Shown: positions 1 through 7,366 of the stretch, piece after piece
Numbering within the stretch: the stretch's first letter is position 1
How the letters are laid out: each line of letters begins with the position of its first letter
Assembly: GCF_030450125.1 (NCBI RefSeq)
Contig: NZ_CP123923.1
Coordinates: 5,146,001 to 5,210,000, forward strand
DNA length: 64,000 bases
Origin: Streptomyces sp. WP-1
Lineage (GTDB): Bacteria > Actinomycetota > Actinomycetes > Streptomycetales > Streptomycetaceae
Reading direction: 5' to 3'
The notes under the pieces: model-generated
What the model was told of the DNA's origin: nothing
The model's database searches: none
The model's input: the letters and a program-made list of their open reading frames with translations, nothing else
Position numbers and translations under genes: made by a program

Positions 1-661
1 TGCCGGCCGACATCACCACGGCGTCCGGGTGGTCGGCGAGCAGCCGTTCCCGTACGTCGTGCAGCCGGGCGAACGCCCGGTCGGCCGGTTCCAGGGGCGG
101 GGCGACGGCCATCACCCCGGCCACGGTGAGCAGGGGCTGTTCGGCGATGAGCGCGGCGAGCCGGGGGACCTCCTCGGGGTGGGCCCCGCCGCGTCCGGGG
201 CCCGCGTCCAGGCTGACCTGGATCAGGCAGCGCAGCTCCCGCTCGGCGCGGCGGGCGGCCTTGCCGAGCGCGGACACCAGGGAGGAACGGTCCACGGAGT
301 GCACCATGTCGGCGTAACGGGCCACCGAAGCCGCCTTGTTGGTCTGGAGCTGGCCGATGAAGTGCCAGGTCGGGGCGGGGGAGAGGCCGGCGCAGGCCGC
401 CGCCTTCGCGGACGCCTGCTGGTCCTGGTTCTCGCCCACGTCGCGCACGCCCAGCCCGGCCAGCAGGCGGACGTCCTCGGCGGGCCGGTTCTTGGTGACG
501 GTGATGAGCGTGATCCCCGAGCCGTCGCGTCCGGCCGCCCGCGCGGCGTCCGCGATCCGGGCGCGCACGTCGGCCAGCCGCTGGGCCAGGACGGCCCGCC
601 GGTCTGTCAGGACGCCGGGGTCCAGGTGTCGGCCGGGGGCGGGGGGCAGGGGTGTCGTCAC
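1..661 (-). CDS. YggS/PLPBP-family PLP-binding protein (partial, runs off left edge)
   Basis: Fold-type III PLP-binding protein of the YggS/PLPBP family, which carries or buffers pyridoxal phosphate and has no known catalytic reaction. About 220 residues are visible; the C-terminal end lies outside the window. Seen: the PLP lysine at about residue 57 in ITVTKNRP, GENQDQQ where the family has GENYVQE, WHFIGQLQTNK, and MSAG at the edge, the start of the phosphate-binding loop. The GTG start is preceded by GAGGAGGAACC. It is the last visible gene of the left operon, 61 bp after the DegT aminotransferase. A PLP carrier beside two PLP aminotransferases is a sensible pairing (inference). It is not obviously the housekeeping copy, which in Streptomyces normally sits in the ftsZ-sepF region (established knowledge). 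Confidence 0.85.
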   Translation of the reverse strand, partial: MTTPLPPAPGRHLDPGVLTDRRAVLAQRLADVRARIADAARAAGRDGSGITLITVTKNRPAEDVRLLAGLGVRDVGENQDQQASAKAAACAGLSPAPTWHFIGQLQTNKAASVARYADMVHSVDRSSLVSALGKAARRAERELRCLIQVSLDAGPGRGGAHPEEVPRLAALIAEQPLLTVAGVMAVAPPLEPADRAFARLHDVRERLLADHPDAVVMSAG

Positions 662-722
662 GGTGGTTCCTCCTCGTTCGGTCCTCGTTCGATCCGGGTT
701 CGGCCCGGGGTCCGGTCCGGGG

Positions 723-1832
723 TCAGTCCGGCAGGCCGGTCAGGGCCTGTGCCACCCGGTGGGCCTGCTCTTCGGTGAGCGCGGCGAACAGCGGCACCGA
801 GACCGTGCTGTCCACGACGCGTTCGGCCACCGGGTAGTCCCCGGGCTCCAGGCCCAGTTGCCGGTGCAGCAGGTGCCGGGCGGGGATCAGAGGGTCGGCG
901 CGGACGCCCGCGGCGCGCAGGTGGCCGATCCACCGCTGCTGCTGGCCGCGGCCGGTGGCCCGCAGGCAGTAGCGGTAGGGCACCTGGCCGGGACCCAGGC
1001 CGGGCGGCGGTGCGACGTGCGGCGGCAGGGCGGCGGTGTAGCGGGCGGCGAGGGCGCGGCGGTGCGCGGTGATGCGGTCCAGGCGCCGGAACTGGCTGAG
1101 CGCCAGGGCGGCGGCCGGGTCGGAGAGGCGGTGGTTGAACCGCGGGGTGTAGACCTCGCGGGCCGCCGGGTCCTGGTGGACGCGGACGCGCTCCCAGGCC
1201 GCGCGGTCGGCCTGCAGCAGCATCCCGCCCTCGCCCGCGGCGAGCGTCTTGGTGGCGTAGAAGGAGAACACCGCCGCGTCCCCGATGCCGCCGAGGAGGC
1301 GCCCGTGCCGGTCCAGGCCGCCCAGGCTCTGGCAGCAGTCCTCCACCAGCAGCGCGGCCAGGGGGCGCAGGGCGTCCAGGTCGGCGGGGTGGCCGTGGGT
1401 GTGCACGGCGATGACGGCGTCGAGCCGGGCCGCCGGGTCGAGCCGTGCGGGATCGAGGGTGAGCGTCTGCTCGGTGACGTCCACGACCACCGGGGTGCAG
1501 CCGGCGGCCAGCACGGCGTCGAGCAGGGCCGAGCAGCCGTAGGTGGGGACGGCGACGGTGGCGCCGGTGCCGTCCAGCCCGGCGCCGTGCAGCGCCAGCC
1601 TCAGCCCCGCGGTGCCCGAGGAGACGGCGCTGGCGTGGCGGGGGCGGAAGCGCTCGGCGAACGCCTCCTCCAGGGCGGCGGTCCGGGGGCCGGAGGCGAG
1701 CCATCCGGAGCGCAGCGACTCGGTCACGGCGGCGATGTCGTCCTCGGTGACCAGCGGCCCGTTGTGCGGGACCACGGGCCCGGCCGGGGCTGTACCGGCC
1801 GGGTGCCGGGGACCGGCCTGCGGCGGGGTCAC
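723..1832 (-). CDS. DegT/DnrJ/EryC1/StrS-family PLP aminotransferase
   Basis: Sugar-type aminotransferase of the DegT/DnrJ/EryC1/StrS family, about 369 residues, the usual length. Seen: an N-terminal segment with SGWLASGP, the cofactor-contacting SSGTAGLRLAL, VEDCCQSLGG (Asp for the pyridine nitrogen) and the Schiff-base lysine in FYATKTLAAGEGGM (family: ATKxLTTGEGGM). The family usually transaminates keto sugars or cyclitols, using Glu or Gln as donor. GTG start: its GTGA overlaps the stop of the upstream class I aminotransferase, so the two are translationally coupled. With the nucleotide-sugar dehydrogenase, epimerase and PIG-L deacetylase on the other side of the cluster it points to an amino sugar or similar unit. 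Substrate is unknown. Confidence 0.88.
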   Translation of the reverse strand: MTPPQAGPRHPAGTAPAGPVVPHNGPLVTEDDIAAVTESLRSGWLASGPRTAALEEAFAERFRPRHASAVSSGTAGLRLALHGAGLDGTGATVAVPTYGCSALLDAVLAAGCTPVVVDVTEQTLTLDPARLDPAARLDAVIAVHTHGHPADLDALRPLAALLVEDCCQSLGGLDRHGRLLGGIGDAAVFSFYATKTLAAGEGGMLLQADRAAWERVRVHQDPAAREVYTPRFNHRLSDPAAALALSQFRRLDRITAHRRALAARYTAALPPHVAPPPGLGPGQVPYRYCLRATGRGQQQRWIGHLRAAGVRADPLIPARHLLHRQLGLEPGDYPVAERVVDSTVSVPLFAALTEEQAHRVAQALTGLPD

Positions 1833-3010
1833 CCCAGTCCCTCCTTCAGCCTGTCCAGTGCCTGGCGCAGCACGCTCTCGCGCTTGCAGAAGGCGAAGCG
1901 GACGTGGCGGCGCCCGGCGTCCGGGTCGGTGTAGAAGACCTGGTGGGGGATGGCGGCGACACCGCAGCGCCGGGGCAGCGCGCGGCAGAACTCCAGCCCG
2001 TCCCGCTCGCCCAGGGGCGTGATGTCGGCGGTGACGAAGTACGTGCCCCGCGGCGGCCGGACGTCGAAGCCGAGGGCGCGCAGCCCGTCGGTCATCAGGT
2101 CCCGGCGCCGCCGCAGGCGGTCCGTGGCGGTGGCGAAGTACTCGTCGGGCAGGCGCAGGGCGTCGGCCACGGCGTGCTGGAAGGGGGTGCCGCCCGCGAA
2201 GGAGAGGTGCTGCTTGACCTCGCGGACCGCGGTGACCAGGTCGGCGGGGCCGGTCGCCCAGCCGACCTTCCAGCCGGTGAAGGAGAAGGACTTGCCGGCC
2301 GAGGACACGGTGAGCGTCCGCTCGAACATGCCGGGCAGCGCCGCGACGGGCTGGTGGACCCCTTCGAAGACCAGGTGCTCGTAGACCTCGTCGGAGATCA
2401 CCAGCAGATCGTGGGCGCGGGCCAGCGCGGCCACCTCGCACAGCTGCTCGGCGGACAGGACCGCGCCGGTCGGGTTGTGGGGCGTGTTGAGCAGCAGGAC
2501 CCGTGTGCGCCCGGTGATCGCCGCGGCCAGGTCCCGGGTGTCGAAGGTGAAGTCCGGCGCGTGCAGCCGCACCGGCACCAGGGTGGCCCCGGCCAGGGAG
2601 GCACAGGCCGCGTAGGAGTCGTAGAAGGGCTCCAGGGCCACGACCTCGTCACCGGGCGAGGTCAGCGCGAGCAGCGCCGCGGCCAGGGCCTCGGAGGCGC
2701 CGGTGGTGACGACGGCCTCCCGGTCGGGATCGATGTCCAGTCCGTAGAAGCGGCGTTGGTGGTCGGCGACGGCGCGGCGCAGGCCGGGCAGGCCGGGGAC
2801 CGGCGGGTACTGGTGGTGTCCGGCGCGCAGGGCCCGCACGGCGGATTCGACGACGGTCTGGGGGCCCGCGGTGTCGGGGAAGCCCTGGCCGAGGTTGACG
2901 GCGGCGTGCTCCGCGGCCAGGGCCGACATCTCGGCGAAGACGTTGTGCCCGTGGGCGGCGAGGCGGCCGCGCCGCGGACCGCCGGGCGGCCGGTGCCGTA
3001 GGCCGGTCAC
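1829..3010 (-). CDS. Class I/II PLP aminotransferase
   Basis: Fold-type I aminotransferase of 393 residues, closest by motif to the methionine/kynurenine aminotransferase (YbdL/DapC-like) branch. Seen: NLGQGFPD near the N-terminus, TTGASEAL, the cofactor-binding NTPHNPTGAV, ISDEVYEHL, and the PLP lysine in SSAGKSFSFTGWKVGW. An arginine near the C-terminus (RRHVRFAFCK) fits carboxylate binding. The GTG start forms a GTGA overlap with the stop of the methyltransferase gene; its own stop overlaps the DegT gene. It probably makes or consumes an alpha-amino acid used by the pathway; the substrate cannot be read from sequence. Confidence 0.9.
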   Translation of the reverse strand: MTGLRHRPPGGPRRGRLAAHGHNVFAEMSALAAEHAAVNLGQGFPDTAGPQTVVESAVRALRAGHHQYPPVPGLPGLRRAVADHQRRFYGLDIDPDREAVVTTGASEALAAALLALTSPGDEVVALEPFYDSYAACASLAGATLVPVRLHAPDFTFDTRDLAAAITGRTRVLLLNTPHNPTGAVLSAEQLCEVAALARAHDLLVISDEVYEHLVFEGVHQPVAALPGMFERTLTVSSAGKSFSFTGWKVGWATGPADLVTAVREVKQHLSFAGGTPFQHAVADALRLPDEYFATATDRLRRRRDLMTDGLRALGFDVRPPRGTYFVTADITPLGERDGLEFCRALPRRCGVAAIPHQVFYTDPDAGRRHVRFAFCKRESVLRQALDRLKEGLG

Positions 3011-3816
3011 GGCCGGCCGCCGCTGCCGGCCGCCGCGGCTTCGGGCCGGTGGATCTCCAGCAGCGCGAAACGGTGCAGCATCTGGCTGCCGTTGAGGAAC
3101 ACCAGCGCCGGGTCCGCTCCGGCCTCGGTCTGCGGGTCGGGCACGGTGTGCGAGCGCAGCGGGTCCTCGGGCCGCCGTGCGCGGGCCGCAGCGGGCAGGT
3201 AGCGGTGGAAGGCATGCCGCAGTCCGGCCTCCTCCAGCAGCCGGCCGACCGTCCGCACGGAGAACTGGTTCCAGCCGGGCAGCCACTCGGGGTCGCCGTC
3301 CGGGTGGCGCAGCCGGACGACGACGTCCACCGGCTCGGGGTTGAACAGGCCGAAGACGTAGGCACGTCCGCCGGGCGCGGTCAGGCGCAGCAGCGCGTCG
3401 ATCCACTGCCGGGGGTCGTCGAAGTGGCTGTGCAGGGCCACCATGAAGACGGTGGTGAACGGCCCGGTGGGCAGGGTGTCGGGCCGCAGCACGTCGCCGG
3501 TCACGAAGCGGGCGCCGGGCACCCGCAGCCGGGCCTGCTCGACCAGGGCGGGCTGGATGTCCACACCGGTCAGGTCGGTTCCGGGGTGCCGTTCGAGGAG
3601 ATAGTGGGCGAAGGCCCCGGCCGCGCAGCCCACTTCGCACACCGCGGTGCCGGGGACGTCCTCCAGCCAGGCCGCGGCGTGGTCGACGACGAAGGGGAAG
3701 TAGTGCGGGTGGTCCCTGTCCACGGGGCGCTCGGCGTAGCGCAGGTCCAGGTTGCGCGGGCCGCCGGCCGGTCCGGGCAGGTCCGTGTGCCGTGCGGGTC
3801 GGGGTGTGGTGGTCAT
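3007..3816 (-). CDS. SAM-dependent class I methyltransferase
   Basis: Rossmann-fold methyltransferase of 269 residues. Seen: motif I CEVGCAAGAFAHYLLE, acidic end of beta-2 in LTGVDIQPAL, then FVTGDVLRPDTLP and a post-I segment FTTVFMVALHSHF. This resembles the Methyltransf_11/25 small-molecule enzymes. An N-terminal LRYAERPVDRDHPHYFPFV segment resembles caps that cover sugar or amino-acid substrates. The ATG start overlaps the stop of the upstream acyltransferase as ATGA, and its stop overlaps the next gene, so it sits mid-operon. O- versus N-methylation cannot be decided. Confidence 0.85.
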   Translation of the reverse strand: MTTTPRPARHTDLPGPAGGPRNLDLRYAERPVDRDHPHYFPFVVDHAAAWLEDVPGTAVCEVGCAAGAFAHYLLERHPGTDLTGVDIQPALVEQARLRVPGARFVTGDVLRPDTLPTGPFTTVFMVALHSHFDDPRQWIDALLRLTAPGGRAYVFGLFNPEPVDVVVRLRHPDGDPEWLPGWNQFSVRTVGRLLEEAGLRHAFHRYLPAAARARRPEDPLRSHTVPDPQTEAGADPALVFLNGSQMLHRFALLEIHRPEAAAAGSGGRP

Positions 3817-5015
3817 CGGCCGCTCCCGGTGGTCGTGGGCTTGCGGGTGAGCGCGGCCAGCCGGGCGAATCCCTCGACGGGCAGGCTGCGGAAGGGCAGT
3901 TGGTCGCCGCAGGGCAGGGCGTTGCGGCGCAGGAAGTCGCGCAGGTCGTGGCCGATCCCGTCGAGGCCGCCGGTCAGCCGCCCGGAGCGCAGTTCGAACA
4001 GGGTGCGGCCGCGGCCGGTCCAGGGACGCAGGTCGGGGCGGTCCTCCACGGTGAGCAGATGGAAGGCCCGCCGGCCGGCGGCGTGGGCGTTGACGGTGTC
4101 GGGACCGGTGTCCCCGGTGACCAGCAGCACGCGGTGGCCGTCGCCGACGTCGATCCCGCCGTCGGCGGTGCGCTCGGCGGTCAGGCCCTTCCACTGGAGT
4201 TCGGCGATCCAGTCGTCGAGCAGCGCGTCGACGCACCGGTGGGCCTCGGCGCCCCGCGGGGGACGGGGATCCAGGGTGCGCTTGACGGCGGCGGGCACAC
4301 CGCCCGCCAGCACCCCGGCGGGCAGGCTGCGGCTGACCACGCTGCCCGCGGCGACGATGGTGTCGGCGCCGATGGTCACCCCGGGGAGCACCGTGGCGTG
4401 GTAGGCGAGCCACACGTTCCGCTCGATGCGCACGGGCGCGAAGGTCGCGGGGTAACCGTCCAGGAGCCGGTGGCCGAAGTGGAATCCGTGGGTCCACACG
4501 GTGAGGTGCGAGCCGGAGCCGACCTGGTCGCCCAGGATGATGGGGTGGTTGGCGTTGAGGATGCTGTGCGGCCCGATCGCCACCCGGGAGCCGAGGACGA
4601 CGTGCGAGGTGGAGGCGGTGGTGCCGCCGTAGCCGACGCTGGTGCCCTGACCGAGGTAGAGCAGCCGGTCGGCCTGGAAGGACCGGCAGGTGATGCGGGT
4701 CCCGGACTCGATGCGGCCGCCGCCCTCGATCTCGAAGGCGTCGGCGACCAGCACGGTGACCGAGTCCTGTAACTCGCCGGCGTCCCCCAGGAAGAGGGTC
4801 CCGGCGCGCAGGTCGCAGTTCTCCCCGATGGTGACGCCGTCGCCCAGCGTGAGGGTGTCCGCGGCCAGGACCGTACCGGCGCCGATGGTCACGTCACGGC
4901 CGATGCGGACATTGGCGCCGAGCCAGGCGCGCACGCCCGGCCCCAGTGTCACTCCGGCCTCGATCAGCCGGCGCCGGCCGGCCGATCCGTCGTCGGGGCT
5001 CTGGTCGATGGTCAC
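3813..5015 (-). CDS. Left-handed beta-helix (hexapeptide) acyltransferase with extra C-terminal domain
   Basis: A long run of hexapeptide-type repeats (about residues 20-235: VTLGPGV, VRIGRDVTIGAGTVL, LTLGDGVTIGE, VVLGSRVAIGPHS, VTIGADTIVAAGS) marks a trimeric left-handed beta-helix acyltransferase of the LacA/NeuD/maltose acetyltransferase kind. GAGSVVSRSLPAGVLAGGVPA-like residues end the helix; a histidine in VWTHGFHFGH is a candidate catalytic base. About 150 extra C-terminal residues (WIAELQWKGL to the end) are not part of the usual fold. The GTG start overlaps the pentapeptide gene's stop (GTGA). A sugar or amine O/N-acetyl group is the simplest reading, but the acyl donor could instead come from the ligase in the same operon. 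Confidence 0.82.
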   Translation of the reverse strand: MTIDQSPDDGSAGRRRLIEAGVTLGPGVRAWLGANVRIGRDVTIGAGTVLAADTLTLGDGVTIGENCDLRAGTLFLGDAGELQDSVTVLVADAFEIEGGGRIESGTRITCRSFQADRLLYLGQGTSVGYGGTTASTSHVVLGSRVAIGPHSILNANHPIILGDQVGSGSHLTVWTHGFHFGHRLLDGYPATFAPVRIERNVWLAYHATVLPGVTIGADTIVAAGSVVSRSLPAGVLAGGVPAAVKRTLDPRPPRGAEAHRCVDALLDDWIAELQWKGLTAERTADGGIDVGDGHRVLLVTGDTGPDTVNAHAAGRRAFHLLTVEDRPDLRPWTGRGRTLFELRSGRLTGGLDGIGHDLRDFLRRNALPCGDQLPFRSLPVEGFARLAALTRKPTTTGSGR

Positions 5016-6439
5016 GTCGAACCCTTGCGGCCCTTGGCCAGCGCGGCGCCCAGGCTCTCGGTGAAGGCGGCGAACTCGCGCGCGGCCGGCCCGCCGTCGC
5101 GCTCCAGGGCCTCGGCCAGCCCCGGGCAGCGGTCGGTGAACACCGGTGCCTTGACACCCGTCAGACTGGCGCCGGTCACGACGGTCTTCACCCAGGTGGA
5201 CTGGTACATCCCGGCACCGTCGAGCCGGGCACCGGACAGGTCGGACTGGCTGAACCGGCTGTAGGCGCAGTTCGCGCCGACCAGGCCGGCCTCGCGCAGG
5301 TCCGCGGCGAAGTAGGCCTGTACGAGGGTGGCGCCGTCCAGGACGGCGCGGCGCAGGCTCATGCCGCGCGGCGGATCACCCGTGATCATCGCCCGGTAGA
5401 GGTTGGCGTGGCGCAGGTTGGCCCCGGCGAGGCTGGAGTCGCGCACGGTGAGACAGCGGCCCAGGAAGGTGCTCATCTCGGCGTCGGACAGGTCGCTCTC
5501 CACGATGTGGAGGTTCTCGCCGCGGGCGGCGGTCAGGACCGCCCCGCGCAGGCTGCTCTCCACGATGCTGCCGTTGTTCAGCGACGCCCCGCCGAGGCGG
5601 ACCTGCGGCAGGGTGCAGCGCACCCAGCGGGCCCCGGTGAGCTGGGCGCCGCTGAGGTCGGCGGCGGTGACGGCGAGGTCGGTGAAGTCGCCGTCGGGTG
5701 CCTTGAGCCCGGCCGCGCTCCAGCCGTGCGCCTGAATGCCGGTGAGCCGGAGCTGGGGCAGTCCCGCGTCGGCGAGCACCAGGCCGTCGGCGGCCGTGAG
5801 GCGTTGCAGGGCCAGACCGTGGCCGGCCACCGAACGCAGCGAGGTCTCGCGCAGACTGGACTTGGTGATCGAGAGCTGGTCGACGCAGGAGCCGTCCAGC
5901 GTGGCGGAGTCCAGCAGGCATTCGCTGATCAGCGCGCCCTGGAGGTTCATGTTGCGCATCGAGGCGTCGGCCAGGTCGCACTGGTAGAACGAGGAGCCGG
6001 ACAGGTGCCCGTCGTCCAGGTGGGTGCCGCGCATGCTGCACCCGTGGAAGAGGGTGCCGGTGGCGTCCCGCAGCCCGGTCAGGTCGGCGCCGTCGAACAC
6101 ACAGGTCTGCGCGGCGAGGGCGTGGACGTAGGCGGAGCGCAGGCTGGCCCCGGTGAGGTTGGTGCGTTCCATGCCGGGACACACCATGGTGACCTCGGAG
6201 AGGTCCGCCTCCTGGAGGCGGGTGCTGTGCAGCAGAGCCCGGTTGAGGGTGGCCCGGCGCAGGTCGGCCCCGCGCAGGTCGAGCCCGCTCAGGTCGGCCT
6301 CGGTGAGGTCCATGCCGCGGCCGGTGCGGTCGATCAGGCGCTGGGTGGTCTCGGAGACGTGTTTGAGGAGCGCGGGGCGCAGATCGTCGTCGGCGGCGGC
6401 CAGGCGCCGCAGCAGTTCCAGGGAAGGGGTGTCGGGCAT
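5012..6439 (-). CDS. Pentapeptide-repeat protein
   Basis: 475 residues made almost entirely of A(D/N)LXX pentapeptide repeats (about residues 45-430: MDLTEADLSGLDLRGADL, TNLTGASL, AVLTAAR, ANLRHANL, SDLSGARLDGAGM), predicted to form a right-handed quadrilateral beta-helix. A short helical segment at each end caps it. Pentapeptide proteins can mimic DNA (MfpA/Qnr gyrase protection), act as scaffolds, or be structural; nothing in the sequence chooses between these. It lies inside a translationally coupled biosynthetic operon (GTGA overlap downstream, 9-bp gap upstream). A self-protection or enzyme-scaffold role is therefore worth considering (inference). No signal peptide or membrane segment is visible. 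Confidence 0.9.
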   Translation of the reverse strand: MPDTPSLELLRRLAAADDDLRPALLKHVSETTQRLIDRTGRGMDLTEADLSGLDLRGADLRRATLNRALLHSTRLQEADLSEVTMVCPGMERTNLTGASLRSAYVHALAAQTCVFDGADLTGLRDATGTLFHGCSMRGTHLDDGHLSGSSFYQCDLADASMRNMNLQGALISECLLDSATLDGSCVDQLSITKSSLRETSLRSVAGHGLALQRLTAADGLVLADAGLPQLRLTGIQAHGWSAAGLKAPDGDFTDLAVTAADLSGAQLTGARWVRCTLPQVRLGGASLNNGSIVESSLRGAVLTAARGENLHIVESDLSDAEMSTFLGRCLTVRDSSLAGANLRHANLYRAMITGDPPRGMSLRRAVLDGATLVQAYFAADLREAGLVGANCAYSRFSQSDLSGARLDGAGMYQSTWVKTVVTGASLTGVKAPVFTDRCPGLAEALERDGGPAAREFAAFTESLGAALAKGRKGST

Positions 6440-6448
6440 CGGGGTTCC

Positions 6449-7366
6449 TCAGGGGTGGGCGGGACAGGGAGGTCCGGTGGGCGCGAGGCGGGCGGGACCG
6501 TCCGGCGCGCGCGGGGGAGGGCCGTCCTCCTCCGGGGGGCCCGGCCGGCGGCGGCCGATCACCGACCGGATCCACCGGCCGATCTCCCCGGGCTCCGGGT
6601 CACCGGCTGCCAGGGGCCGGTGCTCCAGGACGACGGCGGGGGCGCCGGTGAGGGCGAGCAGCTCGGGCAGCACCTCGGCGATCGGCAGATAGCCCGCGGC
6701 GGCCGACTGCCCGGGACGGGCGGGTTCGTGGCCGTGCTCGGGATACCGCGCGGCGGTGGTGTTGTACAGGTGCATGCTGCGCACGGCGGGGCCCAATGCC
6801 TGGGCGTAGGCGAGCGGACCCTGCCGGGGGCCGAGCAGGTGGGCGTGGCCGAGGTCCAGGCAGAGTCCCAGCTCCGGGCGGCCGGCGAGGGCGTCGCGGT
6901 AGTCCGCCGCGCTGTGCAGCAGCGGGTGCGCGGAGAGGTTCTCCACCAGGACGAGGACCCCGTGCTCGCGGGCCAGACCGCAGGCGGCGTCCAGGAAGTC
7001 ACGGCACCAGCTGTCGAACCCCGCCGCCGGGTAGGGCGGATAGGGGCTCGGGAAGTGCACCACCACGTGGAGCGCGCCGAGGTCGGCCGCGCAGCGGACC
7101 GTGGCCCCGGTCATCCGCAGCGCGGCCGCCGCCTCGTCCGGGTCCGGGCCGGTCGGGGCGAACCGGCGCAGCGGGCGCGGCTCGTCGTAGGGGACGGGCG
7201 TGTGCAGCGCGGGCCGGATGCCGTGGCGGTCGCAGAACCGGCCGATCGTGCCGAGCATCGACCGGGGGTAGTTGTAGAACTCGACGACATCGGGCTCGTA
7301 CGCGAGCAGTCCCGCCAGATCGGTACGGTCGGCCAGCACCCCGGAGGAGACGCCCAGCAGGGTCAT
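6449..7366 (-). CDS. Sugar-phosphate isomerase/epimerase-like TIM barrel (AP endonuclease 2 superfamily)
   Basis: 305-residue TIM barrel of the xylose-isomerase-like/AP-endonuclease-2 superfamily, which includes IolE, hydroxypyruvate isomerase and tagatose epimerases. Candidate metal ligands on the expected strands: Glu in LVLVENLSAHP, Asp and His in LCLDLGHAH, His in SMHLYN and Glu in VVLEHRPL. VVEFYNYPRSML at strand 2 and HTPVPYDEP at strand 3 also fit. The last 35 residues are Pro/Arg-rich and probably disordered. It is not a DUF692/MNIO enzyme: that family's N-terminal and ligand pattern is absent. The start overlaps the ligase stop (ATGA), so it is coupled to the acyl-adenylating ligase. 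Likely an isomerase, epimerase or dehydratase for a small polyol or keto acid; substrate unknown. Confidence 0.8.
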   Translation of the reverse strand: MTLLGVSSGVLADRTDLAGLLAYEPDVVEFYNYPRSMLGTIGRFCDRHGIRPALHTPVPYDEPRPLRRFAPTGPDPDEAAAALRMTGATVRCAADLGALHVVVHFPSPYPPYPAAGFDSWCRDFLDAACGLAREHGVLVLVENLSAHPLLHSAADYRDALAGRPELGLCLDLGHAHLLGPRQGPLAYAQALGPAVRSMHLYNTTAARYPEHGHEPARPGQSAAAGYLPIAEVLPELLALTGAPAVVLEHRPLAAGDPEPGEIGRWIRSVIGRRRPGPPEEDGPPPRAPDGPARLAPTGPPCPAHP

